DNA of 64,000 nt from Hyphomicrobiaceae bacterium (GTDB taxonomy: Bacteria; Pseudomonadota; Alphaproteobacteria; Rhizobiales; Hyphomicrobiaceae): contig JAKFWF010000028.1 in assembly GCA_021730785.1 (NCBI GenBank), forward strand, positions 1 through 64,000, given 5' to 3'. Made by a program: the position numbers and the translations under genes. Shown in pieces: positions 29,314 through 38,532 of this stretch. The notes beneath the pieces were generated by a model, which searched no databases, was not told where the DNA came from, and saw nothing but the letters and a program-made list of their open reading frames with translations. Numbering within the stretch: the first letter of the stretch is position 1; each line of letters starts with the position of its first letter.

Positions 29314-30285
29314 TTAGCCGTGGCCAGCCCCAGGCATCGCGTTGTCCGGGCCACCGCTGGACATGCGTTGGCTCATATAACGTTTGGCCTTGAGCATACT
29401 GGCAGCAAGGTGCGGTGCGCGCTCCGCGATGCCGTAGGACACCCTCAGCTTCCACGACAGATGCGGCATCGCCAAATCGCGAACGCGGCTGTAGTGCTCG
29501 GCATCGCCGCAGGTCATGGAAATGCCGAGCGCGCGGCGGCACTGTCGCGCGAGATAGCGCAATTGGGCTGGCCCGGGAGTGGCGCCAAGGTTTCTTGTCA
29601 GTGTCCGTAGATAGAAGTAGTCACACTCGAGCTCGGCTCGGGATATGCTATTGGGTGTATTTTCTCGATAGCCTGCGGTGAAAGCCGTGTCATAGGTCCA
29701 CCCGCCGCCACTGATCATGCGCAACCATAGATCGGTATCATGGCGCCGTTTCTGGCTGGGATCGAACAGACCGGCATCTAGCACTGCGTTGCGATTATAA
29801 ACGACTGTCGAATGGCCGAAGTGAAATCCATTGCTGGCAAGATGAAAGAAATCTTCGACGTCGAGCGAATGGGCGGGGGCCGGGAGCTTGCAGTGGTGCT
29901 CATCAGGGATCGCTAACCGTTCCGATTGCAGGCCGATCCAGTGATGATTGCTCATGTAGGTCCGATCGCCACTTTTCTGCAGCAACTCGCGGGCCCGCGC
30001 CAGGTGGTTAGGGTACCACACGTCGTCCGCATCGAGCAGGGCAATCCAATCGCCGGTCGCCGCGTGAATGCCGATGTTACGGGCCGCGGCCGCATTTCGA
30101 GCACTACACGACAAGAGCCGCGTCGCGCCTGAGCTGGCCCGAACGATCCCGGCCGAACCATCGGTTGAGCTATCGTCGACGACAATGATTTCATGCGCTG
30201 GAAACGTTTGCGCATGAACGCTGGCCACCGCGGCGCCGATCCATCTCTCGGCATTGTGGCAGGGAATGACGACGGAAAACTGCAT
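29314..30285 (-). CDS. GT2-family glycosyltransferase
   Basis: This GT-A enzyme of about 323 residues starts QFSVVIPCHNAERWI, with VVDDSSTDGS, LLDADDVW at the metal site and RRHDTDLWLRM at the likely catalytic base. The start is ATG 30285, eight bases after the previous gene. It and the next GT2 share only the family motifs and are not close duplicates. It probably adds one sugar to the lipid-linked intermediate. Confidence 0.87.
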   Translation of the reverse strand: MQFSVVIPCHNAERWIGAAVASVHAQTFPAHEIIVVDDSSTDGSAGIVRASSGATRLLSCSARNAAAARNIGIHAATGDWIALLDADDVWYPNHLARARELLQKSGDRTYMSNHHWIGLQSERLAIPDEHHCKLPAPAHSLDVEDFFHLASNGFHFGHSTVVYNRNAVLDAGLFDPSQKRRHDTDLWLRMISGGGWTYDTAFTAGYRENTPNSISRAELECDYFYLRTLTRNLGATPGPAQLRYLARQCRRALGISMTCGDAEHYSRVRDLAMPHLSWKLRVSYGIAERAPHLAASMLKAKRYMSQRMSSGGPDNAMPGAGHG

Positions 30286-30293
30286 GGGCGGAG

Positions 30294-31388
30294 CTACGAC
30301 CTCGCGGGGGCGGCAAGCAGCGCCGCTGAAGCGCTTTGTCGGTTGATCGACATCGCTTGCGAATACGCAGCACGGCACTCTTCGGCAATCAGCGACCAAT
30401 CGCACGCCGCGCGCCAGCTCCGAGCCCGCTCGTAGCTTGATGGCACGTCGAGGGCGTCGGCCAGTCGGTCAGCGAAATCCGCATTGAGTGATTTGAACCG
30501 ATGCACCGAGCCGTCTGCAGCCCCAAGATCAACGGTGAACAAGCGAGACGGTATCAGAATCGGCAAACCCCACGACCGAGCCAACGCCGCTCCGCCGGAT
30601 GTCAATATCCGCTCGTAGTTGAACACAGCGACATCGGCGGCCGAAAGCCACTTGCACAAATAGTCATCGCTGACCCAGTCCGGCCGCAACATGATGCGCG
30701 GATCGCCTGCGATGGCACCCTTGATGCGGTCGAGGGTTCGCGTCTCGCTGACCCGCCCGATAATCGCCAAGGTAACGTCGACGTTATTTTCTCGCCACCA
30801 CCTGATGACTTCTTCCTGCCCCTTGTAGGGTTCGATGGCACCGAACATCAGGGCGATTTTGCCGGTCGGCGGCAATCCGAGCTCGGCGCGCGCCTGCGCT
30901 TGCGGCACCGGTTGCCCCAACGTCGACGACAGATCGCCGTGCGGGATCACCAAGACCTTGGCCGGGTCGAGATCGTAGGTTTGGCACAGCAGCTCCTTTG
31001 CTCCCGTCGAATGGGCGAGCACAATACGCGACGCCTGATAGACCGTGCGCATGTTCCGCGCGGCGGCCGCATCATCGCGATTGTGGGGCAGGAGATTGTG
31101 GGCGGTCGTGACCAGCGCGGCGCGGCGCGTTGCACGCCGCAAATCGAATGGAAACCGGATCTGGCGGAAGTGGTCCGACACCTGACCATGCTTGGCAAAA
31201 TATGCCTCCGGCCAGTGCAGATGGAGAATGTCGCAAGGGCCGGCCGCATCAAGCCCACGCGATAACGGCAGGATGCGCTTGTAGCCATTGGGAAACACCA
31301 CGTCCACGTTGCGCTTGGCCAGCGCGTCGGCCAGCAGCCGCTGGTAGGGCACGCCCCCCCGCCAATCCGGTGCGAACAGGACGCGCAT
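30294..31388 (-). CDS. GT-B glycosyltransferase (GT1/GT4-like)
   Basis: This 364-residue protein has a GT-B layout. The N-terminal MRVLFAPDWRGGVPYQRLL and LHLHWPEAYF are typical of acceptor domains. The C-terminal half has FGAIEPYKGQEEVI and YERILTSGGAALARSWGLPI, the R-x-L-T-S-G donor loop of a GT1-like subgroup in place of the plain E-x7-E loop. It shares a TGATG overlap with the upstream gene at 31388. Specificity unknown. Confidence 0.82.
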   Translation of the reverse strand: MRVLFAPDWRGGVPYQRLLADALAKRNVDVVFPNGYKRILPLSRGLDAAGPCDILHLHWPEAYFAKHGQVSDHFRQIRFPFDLRRATRRAALVTTAHNLLPHNRDDAAAARNMRTVYQASRIVLAHSTGAKELLCQTYDLDPAKVLVIPHGDLSSTLGQPVPQAQARAELGLPPTGKIALMFGAIEPYKGQEEVIRWWRENNVDVTLAIIGRVSETRTLDRIKGAIAGDPRIMLRPDWVSDDYLCKWLSAADVAVFNYERILTSGGAALARSWGLPILIPSRLFTVDLGAADGSVHRFKSLNADFADRLADALDVPSSYERARSWRAACDWSLIAEECRAAYSQAMSINRQSASAALLAAPARS

Positions 31389-32302
31389 CAGGCGGCCGAC
31401 CTCGCCAACAATCCGCCCTTCACGAGGACAGGGATCGCTTCGTCATACATCAGATGGCGGATCGCACCGACATAATGCCGGAACGGGCGGTTGCCGATAC
31501 CGCGCGTGAGCCTGAGCGTGTAGTCCGCAGGCAGCAGCTCAACCCCATGCTTGCTGCTGCACAATGCGTACAGCGTCTGCTCGATCCGCCAGAAGTGGCC
31601 ATTCGCGACCTCTGGAACCGCGAGAAAAGTTTCGATCCAGTCGCGGCGGATCGATTGGCGATGGACCAGCCCGAGGCCGCTGTTGATGCGGGGCGCGAGC
31701 GTGACGCCGCAGGCTGCATCCAGTTCCTCGACCTCGGCCGTATAGCCGTTGGCCACGTCCTCATTGAAGCTGTTGCGCTGGTATGACGGGTCCTCGATCC
31801 GCTGCAAAAGCGCATCGGGGCAGCGGAAGAACACGAGATCGCTGTCGAACAGCAACATGCGATCGCCTTCGAGGTAGTGCACGAAATCGAATAGCTTGGG
31901 CGCCAAGAGATTGGTTTCGCGGAACCGCCGGGCTCTTGGATACTGCGCCAGCGTCGGTAAGACTTCGGCGTCGGCGCGCGGCCGGTCGATCAGACGGCCG
32001 TCGGGGAAATGCTGTGCAATCGCGCGGCGCGCCTCGACCGGCAGCGAACCGTCATCGTGGATGCACAGCGCATAGCGCCGGCCGCTGTTTTGGTAGAAGG
32101 ATTTCAGCGACCAGATCAGATTGAGCCAATCGCCGGTCGACGTCAGCACGTGCAGTTCGCAGGTCCGGTCCTTCAGGCCCTCGAGCGGCGCGCTGGATAA
32201 GATGCGTGGACGAACGATATCGCGATAGTAGGCGGTCCGCAGGCCGTGACGGAACCTCTGCCGCAGCTGCCACAGCATCTGGCCAGGCGCCAGCTGGATC
32301 AT
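31388..32302 (-). CDS. Probable GT-A-fold (GT8-like) transferase
   Basis: This protein of about 304 residues was not matched to a named family. It has the alternating strands of a GT-A fold, a CIHDDGS segment, and LLFDSDLVFF, a DxD metal site as in GT8-type enzymes; GLGLVHRQSIRRDW follows. A glycosyltransferase role is inferred from these features and from the neighbours. The start at ATG 32302 overlaps the previous stop (ATGA). The first 60 codons of the longer open frame lie inside the previous gene and are basic and Cys-rich, so they are rejected. Confidence 0.65.
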   Translation of the reverse strand: MIQLAPGQMLWQLRQRFRHGLRTAYYRDIVRPRILSSAPLEGLKDRTCELHVLTSTGDWLNLIWSLKSFYQNSGRRYALCIHDDGSLPVEARRAIAQHFPDGRLIDRPRADAEVLPTLAQYPRARRFRETNLLAPKLFDFVHYLEGDRMLLFDSDLVFFRCPDALLQRIEDPSYQRNSFNEDVANGYTAEVEELDAACGVTLAPRINSGLGLVHRQSIRRDWIETFLAVPEVANGHFWRIEQTLYALCSSKHGVELLPADYTLRLTRGIGNRPFRHYVGAIRHLMYDEAIPVLVKGGLLARSAA

Positions 32303-33303
32303 GTCGCACCGCCTGGCACGGCGTGCCCACCACCAGCCTTCATGGCGGCCAGCCGCGCCTTGAACCCGCGCGCCGCCAGCAGACGGGGATGCCGCAAGAC
32401 ACACAGGGCAAGACCGGCCATCCGGCTGCTGCGCGAAGCACCTGCAGCCACGAGCCGTTCCACTTCGGGCAGGAATACAGTTGAATACTGCCAATCGCCC
32501 TGCAACCGGCGGCGCTTGGCGCGATCAATCGGCACGTTCGCATCCCACAAATAGCCGCGCAGCTGCACCAGCATTTCAGCCGCCGATTGCTCGGCATTAC
32601 GCGACTTCTGCTGCTCCCAGAGCCGAAAGTTCGCAAGCGTCCGATCAATTTTGTGCGCGCGTCCGCCGGCCGCGAAGATCCGAACCCAGTAGTCGTAGTC
32701 CATGACGTAGTGCAGGCTCTCTTCGAATGAACCGACGCGATCGGCGATGCGCTTGGTCCAGAACACCTCTGGCTGCACATAATTGCGACGCTGCCACCAG
32801 ACGCCCCAGACGTCGAGGACGTCCTCAAGGTTCGCGATATCGCCCTTGAGCACGGCACCGGTGGCTTGGCCCGCACCATCCATGATGGCGCAATCGCCGT
32901 AGATCAGATCCGCTTCCGGATGGGCGAGCGCCGCCTCGGCAACCGCGTGCAAGGTTCCGGCGCTGTAGGTATCGTCACTGTTCAGATAGGCGCGAATTTC
33001 ACCGGTTGCGCGCGCCATGCCCTTGTTGATCGCATGCGTCTGGCCACGGTCCTTCTCGCTCACCCAATGGGCAAGGTGGCGGTCGTAACGACGCAGGATT
33101 TCGGCCGAGCCATCGGTGCTGCCACCGTCGATCACGATATATTCGAGGTTGGCATAGCCCTGGTCGAGAACCGAGCAAATGGTCGCCTCCAGGTACTGCG
33201 CCTGGTTGAAGCTCGGCGTGACGATGGAAATCCTGGGGGTTGGCACTTGGTTATCCGTACCTGAAACGTCGCAAATTATGCGCAACCGGACCACTGCCGA
33301 CAT
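32299..33303 (-). CDS. GT2-family glycosyltransferase
   Basis: This 334-residue GT-A enzyme has RISIVTPSFNQAQYL, VIDGGSTDGS, the metal-site motif YLNSDDTY, and FEESLHYVMDYDYWVRI around the catalytic aspartates. It resembles WcaA/Sps-type transferases with a longer C-terminal helical part. It lies 39 bases after the Wzt gene and overlaps the next gene by ATGA. The ATG at 33303 is plausible, although the fold begins about 23 residues in. Confidence 0.87.
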   Translation of the reverse strand: MSAVVRLRIICDVSGTDNQVPTPRISIVTPSFNQAQYLEATICSVLDQGYANLEYIVIDGGSTDGSAEILRRYDRHLAHWVSEKDRGQTHAINKGMARATGEIRAYLNSDDTYSAGTLHAVAEAALAHPEADLIYGDCAIMDGAGQATGAVLKGDIANLEDVLDVWGVWWQRRNYVQPEVFWTKRIADRVGSFEESLHYVMDYDYWVRIFAAGGRAHKIDRTLANFRLWEQQKSRNAEQSAAEMLVQLRGYLWDANVPIDRAKRRRLQGDWQYSTVFLPEVERLVAAGASRSSRMAGLALCVLRHPRLLAARGFKARLAAMKAGGGHAVPGGAT

Positions 33304-33342
33304 TGGCTCGAACTACGCACCTTGCGAATGGCATCTGGCGCA

Positions 33343-34692
33343 CTATTCAGACAATGCCATGGATGGCGACTCAGCGGGCGCATTTCTCATCTGTCCCTGC
33401 CATGGCAGAACGATGCCAAGCAGTGATGGCCTCTTGCTAACATAGAACGGGGAGTCGCTGAGACCTCCCTGGATCTTGAATACGACGCTGGGGCAATTCG
33501 AACCCGGCTCCAACAGCCACTGCTTGTTGTGGATCGAAGCAAAAATTTCTAGCCGATAGGTTCCCTCGTTCAAGGTTCGCCGTGGCAGCGTCGCCTGCAG
33601 CTCGAAAGCGCCGCGAGTCGGCTTCCACCACTCCGCTTGCGGCACGTCTGTATTATAGGATTGAATAATATGGTCACCCGAACTCGTAAATAAATCAAAA
33701 CCAAAGTTCAAAGCTGGATCGGGATGTTTCAAATATCCTTTAATAATAATTTTTATATTTTCTGCATTCGAGAAAACACCATCCGCCACGTGCTGCTCGG
33801 CAGTGCCTTCGACCACGACCCTCGTGAGGTCGAAGTACGCGTTGGCCGCAACATTGTTATCACCTTGCCACACCGCCTGCACGGTCGCGGATTTGGCGCC
33901 ATACAGGTACTCGCCGGTGGCAATCGCAACATCCGAGCGCATGGGCGCAGCACGCCCCTGCGTCAGCCACAGCACCTTGGAACACATCCGCTCGACTGCA
34001 TGGATATTGTGGCTGACGAACAGGACGGTGCGGCCGTGGCCGGCCACATCTTTCATCTTGCCCAGGCACTTCGACTGGAACTCGGCATCGCCCACCGCAA
34101 GCACCTCGTCGACGATCAGGATCTCCGGTTCGAGGTGCGCGGCGACCGCGAACGCCAGCCGCACATACATGCCGGAGGAGTAACGCTTAACCGGCGTGTC
34201 GATGAATTTTTCCACGCCGGCGAAGTCGACGATCTCATCGAATTTGCGGCGCACCTCGGCCTGCCGCATGCCGAGGATGGCGCCATTGAGATATACGTTT
34301 TCCCGGCCGGACAGTTCGCCGTGAAACCCGGTGCCCACTTCCAGTAAGCTGGCAACCCGCCCGCGAATCGTCACACGACCTTCAGTGGGTTCGGTGATCC
34401 GCGACAGGATTTTCAGCAGCGTCGATTTCCCGGCACCATTGCGGCCGACGATGCCGACCACATCGCCACGGCTGATGTTGAAAGCGACATCTTTTAGCGC
34501 CCAGAATTCTTCGGTCGATGCGCCGACGACGATTTGCTGATTTTTCGCAAGCCTGGCGATTGCACGTGTCGCGCCCCGCACCGTGTCGCCAACAACCTCA
34601 CGGAACGACATATTGCCATCACGCCCCGCACTATGGCCGATCAGATATTTTTTGCCGAGCCCGGCAGCGCAGATGACGACATCGCTGCCCAT
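33343..34692 (-). CDS. wzt: Wzt-type polysaccharide ABC exporter ATPase with C-terminal glycan-binding domain
   Basis: This 449-residue ATPase has Walker A GRNGAGKST (83-91), signature YSSGM (171-175), Walker B ILIVDE (191-196) and switch H228. Residues of about 285-430 form an extra beta-rich domain like the Wzt C-terminal domain, which in O9a/O8-type systems recognises the modified end of the finished polymer. The ATG is one base after the permease stop. GC falls in the C-terminal part (33650-33780), consistent with that domain being exchanged between loci. Together with the permease it should export an undecaprenyl-linked glycan across the inner membrane. Confidence 0.92.
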   Translation of the reverse strand: MGSDVVICAAGLGKKYLIGHSAGRDGNMSFREVVGDTVRGATRAIARLAKNQQIVVGASTEEFWALKDVAFNISRGDVVGIVGRNGAGKSTLLKILSRITEPTEGRVTIRGRVASLLEVGTGFHGELSGRENVYLNGAILGMRQAEVRRKFDEIVDFAGVEKFIDTPVKRYSSGMYVRLAFAVAAHLEPEILIVDEVLAVGDAEFQSKCLGKMKDVAGHGRTVLFVSHNIHAVERMCSKVLWLTQGRAAPMRSDVAIATGEYLYGAKSATVQAVWQGDNNVAANAYFDLTRVVVEGTAEQHVADGVFSNAENIKIIIKGYLKHPDPALNFGFDLFTSSGDHIIQSYNTDVPQAEWWKPTRGAFELQATLPRRTLNEGTYRLEIFASIHNKQWLLEPGSNCPSVVFKIQGGLSDSPFYVSKRPSLLGIVLPWQGQMRNAPAESPSMALSE

Positions 34693-34693
34693 G

Positions 34694-35593
34694 TCACATC
34701 ACGTCCGCGAACGCGCGTTCGGTCTTGCGGAAATAGGCAACGCCAATCGCAAGCAGAGTTGCCGAAATCGCCACACTGAGGACTAGGCCTGGCCAGTAGA
34801 TGGCACTGTCGCCGCCCAGAAGGCACCACCGGAATCCGTCGATCACGCCGACCATGGGATTGAGGCTGTACCACAACCGCCATGCCTCGGGGACAACGCT
34901 GCTGGAGAAGCCGACCGGCGAAATGTAGAGGCCGATCTGGACAATGAAGGGGACGAGAAATCGGAAGTCGCGATACTTGACGTTGAGTGCTGCAAGGAGA
35001 AGGGCAGGCCCTGCGCTCGCCGCTACACCCAGAACAATGAACAGTGGCAGCAGAATGATCTGCCAGCCGGGTGCATAGCCAAACCACAAATACAACGCCG
35101 CAAGGATCACCATGCTCACCGCAAAATCCACCAGGGCGACGATGGCCGCGGACGCTGGAATGATCAGGCGGGGAAAATAAACTTTGCCGATTAGATGGGA
35201 ATTACCGACGAGACTGTTCGAAGCGTCGCCAAGAATGCTCGCACAGAGAAACCAGGGCAGGGTGCCGGCGAACACCAGCAGCGGGTAGGGCACGCCAGCG
35301 ACACTCGGCAGCTTCGCCAGTTGCCCGAACACCACCGTGAACACCACCATCGTGATCAGCGGCCGAATGATCGCCCAGGCGAAACCGATCGCCGTCTGCT
35401 TGTAGCGCACGCTGACATCGCGCCACGCAAGAATCGCAAACAACTCACGATAGGTCCACAGATCGCGCCAATAGTTGGTGTCCGTGCGCCCGGCTTCGAG
35501 AATGATCACGCGAGCAGACTCTGCAGCCGCACCAGGCGCACTGCGACCCGGACCTGAGACGTCCGCAGCGCTGGTGCTGCTGGCCGCACTCAT
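34694..35593 (-). CDS. wzm: Wzm-type ABC-2 permease for polysaccharide export
   Basis: This 299-residue ABC-2 permease has a cytoplasmic N-terminal region (WRDLWTYRELFAILAWRDVSVRYKQT, the interface helix that docks on the ATPase) and six predicted transmembrane helices from about residue 65. It ends with the conserved NPMVGVIDGFRW segment and a short basic tail. It pairs with the Wzt-type ATPase one base downstream. A 109-base gap separates it from the upstream UDP-sugar enzyme gene. Confidence 0.92.
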   Translation of the reverse strand: MSAASSTSAADVSGPGRSAPGAAAESARVIILEAGRTDTNYWRDLWTYRELFAILAWRDVSVRYKQTAIGFAWAIIRPLITMVVFTVVFGQLAKLPSVAGVPYPLLVFAGTLPWFLCASILGDASNSLVGNSHLIGKVYFPRLIIPASAAIVALVDFAVSMVILAALYLWFGYAPGWQIILLPLFIVLGVAASAGPALLLAALNVKYRDFRFLVPFIVQIGLYISPVGFSSSVVPEAWRLWYSLNPMVGVIDGFRWCLLGGDSAIYWPGLVLSVAISATLLAIGVAYFRKTERAFADVM

Positions 35594-35702
35594 GATCGAT
35601 CGACGTCAGTCAACGGTTTTGATTGGCTGGCGGCCGACAGCCTGGCCTGCGTCGAATTCATGTCATTTCTTTCGCGTGTCATCACACTCGAATCAGCCCG
35701 TC

Positions 35703-36668
35703 CTAAGCCACTTTCGCAGTGGGTAATGACAGCAGTTCGTCGAAGTAGTCGATGGTCTTTCTCAAACCGACATTCAGTTGCACCTTCGGCCGCCAGTCAA
35801 GCTCCGCCACCGCCCTGGTGATATCCGGCCGACGCTGCTTGGGATCGTCCTGTGGCAAGGGCTTGAAGGTCAACTTCGATTTCGAGCCGGTCATTTCGAT
35901 GACATGCCGAGCCAGCTCCAGCATGGAGAACTCCCCAGGATTGCCGAGATTGATTGGGCCAGTCACACCCTTCGGGGTGGCCATGAGGCGGACAAAACCG
36001 TCGATTAGATCGTCGACATAACAGAAGGACCGTGTCTGGCTGCCATCGCCGTAGATCGTGACCGGCTGCCCTTTGAGCGCCTGCACGATGAAATTCGACA
36101 CGACCCGTCCATCGTCCGGGTGCATGCGTGGCCCGTAGGTGTTGAAGATGCGCGCCACCTTGATATCGAGCGCATGCTGACGATAATAGTCAAAGAACAG
36201 CGTTTCGGCACAGCGCTTGCCCTCGTCATAGCAGGACCGCGGGCCGATCGGGTTCACATGCCCCCAATAGCTTTCCGGCTGGGGATGCACGGCCGGGTCG
36301 CCATAGACTTCCGATGTCGAGGCCTGGAAGATCCGAGCCTTCAGGCGCTTGGCCAGACCGAGCATGTTGATCGCGCCATGCACCGACGTCTTGGTCGTCT
36401 GCACCGGATCATGCTGATAGTGGATGGGCGAAGCCGGACACGCCAGATTATATATTTCGTCGACCTCCACATAGAGCGGAAACGTCACGTCGTGCCGCAT
36501 CAGTTCGAAGCGCGAATGCCCCATCAGATGCTCGACGTTGCGCTTGGCGCCTGTGTAGAAATTATCGACGCACAGCACATCGTGTCCAGCGGCGATCAGC
36601 CGGTCGCACAGGTGCGAACCGAGGAAACCGGCGCCGCCGGTTACGAGGATCATTTTGCGTTCTGACAT
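35703..36668 (-). CDS. UDP-glucuronate decarboxylase (UDP-xylose synthase)-like SDR
   Basis: This extended short-chain dehydrogenase of about 321 residues has the NAD loop [10 protein letters not shown] (11-20), catalytic Y147-x3-K151 (CYDEGKR) and [15 protein letters not shown]. These match UDP-glucuronate decarboxylases, which make UDP-xylose or the 4-keto-pentose intermediate from UDP-GlcA. dTDP-glucose dehydratase-type activity is less likely. No UDP-glucose dehydrogenase lies in the window, so UDP-GlcA must come from elsewhere. ATG 36668 is chosen because the nucleotide-binding strand starts just after it; upstream codons look unrelated. It suggests xylose or a derivative in the glycan. 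Confidence 0.85.
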   Translation of the reverse strand: MSERKMILVTGGAGFLGSHLCDRLIAAGHDVLCVDNFYTGAKRNVEHLMGHSRFELMRHDVTFPLYVEVDEIYNLACPASPIHYQHDPVQTTKTSVHGAINMLGLAKRLKARIFQASTSEVYGDPAVHPQPESYWGHVNPIGPRSCYDEGKRCAETLFFDYYRQHALDIKVARIFNTYGPRMHPDDGRVVSNFIVQALKGQPVTIYGDGSQTRSFCYVDDLIDGFVRLMATPKGVTGPINLGNPGEFSMLELARHVIEMTGSKSKLTFKPLPQDDPKQRRPDITRAVAELDWRPKVQLNVGLRKTIDYFDELLSLPTAKVA

Positions 36669-36852
36669 CTGATGTCGTTCCATCCGACCGTGGTAATCAC
36701 TAAAATTTGGCAATGCCGCCAAAGCTACCGCACTCCGGGTGACCAGCCCCAGAACCGCGCCTTACAAATCCAGAATCAATAACAATCACCAGACAATCTG
36801 CAGGCACTGAACTACGCAAGCCAAGTTCAGCAAGAATTGGGCCATTATCGAT

Positions 36853-38379
36853 CTAAAGGTGTCGCGAAATGCCCGGCATTATCGAGTCGACCGCCTGCTG
36901 CCGCGTATTGCGATGCAAGTTGCGCAAATCATCCCACGCCTCCTGGATGGCCTTGCGATCAATTCGCTCACCATAGAGCACGACCAGAACCGTCTGGAGC
37001 GCGATCCTCAGGTCCAACCAGAAGCTCGCGTTGCGCAGATACCAGAGGTCCAGCGCCAGCTTATCTTCAGGCTGAATTCCCCTACCGCCCTGCACCTGGG
37101 CCCACCCGGTCAGACCGGGTCGGATCGAAAGTCGGGCGTGGCTGTCTTGCGGTTGATCGACGGGCAGCAGCGGTCTTGGACCGACGAACGACATGTCGCC
37201 CCTCAGGATGTTCCAGAGCTGCGGAAGTTCGTCCAGTCGCGTTGCCCGCAAGAACCGTCCGAACCTGGTCATGCGCTCGTCGTCGGTCAGCCACCGGCCG
37301 TCGCGGAGCTGCGGATCCTTCATGGAGCTGAATTTATAAAGCTTGAATGGCGTGCCAAACAGACCCGGTCGCTCCTGCCAGAATATCGCCCGACCGCCGA
37401 TCAGCAACCGCACCAGGACGCTCAGCACTGCGATCACAGGCGCCAGCAGGATGATGAGAACGCCAGACAGCAGGGCGTCGAAGCCCCGTTTCAGCACCCA
37501 GTAAGGACCATGCAGGCAGGCCACATACTCTGGGTCGAGCGAGGCGCGGCTCTGGTCGCCGGATGGCGGCCGTGGGCTCTGGCCCTGCGCCCCTTGGTGC
37601 TCATCACCGGCGCCCTCAATGCCGAGCAGGTGCGGCAGCATATCGACCCGCATGTTCGATTGCTGGCTCAAAGTACGAATGTCGTCGCGAACCGCCTCCG
37701 GCAGCGTTTCCAACGGCGTCGCCAGGACCAGGCGATTGACGAACACGCCGTGCACTGCCAGTTCACCGATCAGCGTGGCAAGATCGACCTCATCACGGTA
37801 CACTTTGACGCGGTGCAACCGGACGTCACCGCCCCCCTTGTTGGGATCGAACACCGCCACCACACGGCAGTTCGTGGCGCCCGTCTCCTCGACCGACTTG
37901 ATGAACAGGTCGGTAAGGCTGTTGAGGCCGATCAACAGCACGTGCGATTGCAAGACTGCTCGCGAAGCTGCGGCGTCGGCGGGATTGGCTCGCAGTTGGC
38001 GCAGGTAGCGTAGCCTATAGGCGACCCTCATACCCACCATCAACCAGATGGTTACGCCGAGGTGCAGCAACGGTATCGACCGCGCGATGCCCTCCATCCG
38101 ATTGTACACGAAGGAAAAGGCGGTCGCGGTGAACACGACGCAAACGGCGGCGACGACGATACGCAGGTAATCACCCAAGGCGCTGAAGCGCCACAGCGAA
38201 CGGTCGATGCCGAGAAGCTCGATGATCGCCACGGCAGCGACAGCAGACGCGAGCATGTAAGGGAACAAGCGTTCGACCTTATCCCACTCGATGTCGAGAT
38301 TATCCCGAAGCCCGATCGCAAGCACAGCTGCGGTCACGACCATTAGAATGTCAACCACCAATACAAAAACGCGGTTCAT
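36853..38379 (-). CDS. Polyprenyl-phosphate sugar-1-phosphate transferase (WbaP/ExoY type)
   Basis: The 508-residue protein has four to five N-terminal transmembrane helices, a central CoA-binding-like domain (VLLIGLNSLTDLF), another helix near 295-320, and a catalytic bacterial sugar-transferase domain. Motifs there are FKLYKFSSM, TRLDELPQLWNIL, FVGPRPLLP and RPGLTGWAQV. It starts glycan assembly by transferring sugar-1-phosphate from UDP-sugar to undecaprenyl phosphate. It is the promoter-proximal gene of the minus-strand run. AGGA lies about 9 bases before the ATG, and the region in front of it is AT-rich. The linker (about 250-280) is low-complexity. Confidence 0.9.
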   Translation of the reverse strand: MNRVFVLVVDILMVVTAAVLAIGLRDNLDIEWDKVERLFPYMLASAVAAVAIIELLGIDRSLWRFSALGDYLRIVVAAVCVVFTATAFSFVYNRMEGIARSIPLLHLGVTIWLMVGMRVAYRLRYLRQLRANPADAAASRAVLQSHVLLIGLNSLTDLFIKSVEETGATNCRVVAVFDPNKGGGDVRLHRVKVYRDEVDLATLIGELAVHGVFVNRLVLATPLETLPEAVRDDIRTLSQQSNMRVDMLPHLLGIEGAGDEHQGAQGQSPRPPSGDQSRASLDPEYVACLHGPYWVLKRGFDALLSGVLIILLAPVIAVLSVLVRLLIGGRAIFWQERPGLFGTPFKLYKFSSMKDPQLRDGRWLTDDERMTRFGRFLRATRLDELPQLWNILRGDMSFVGPRPLLPVDQPQDSHARLSIRPGLTGWAQVQGGRGIQPEDKLALDLWYLRNASFWLDLRIALQTVLVVLYGERIDRKAIQEAWDDLRNLHRNTRQQAVDSIMPGISRHL

Positions 38380-38499
38380 GTTAATATTCCTGTACGCAAT
38401 ATGACAGTTACAAAACTAACGCTATGTTGGCCGCACTATTACTTTACGTTCAAAATAGAGGCTGGCTTTCATACTTGATTTTTTGGCAGCTCCGATATC

Positions 38500-38519
38500 T
38501 TAACAACCTGTTAACAACC
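38500..38519. promoter_or_regulatory. Palindrome plus direct repeat, candidate operator
   Basis: TTAACA-ACC-TGTTAA (38500-38514) is a perfect 6-base inverted repeat with a 3-base spacer. The nonamer TTAACAACC also occurs twice in tandem (38500-38508 and 38511-38519). It lies about 120 bases upstream of the first gene of the glycan locus. A transcription-factor site is inferred from symmetry and position only. Confidence 0.4.
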
Positions 38520-38532
38520 ACGTGATGTGCTA

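Noticed and set aside
35703-36668. dTDP-glucose 4,6-dehydratase
   Set aside because: The YDEGKR and [13 protein letters not shown] segments fit UDP-glucuronate decarboxylases better.
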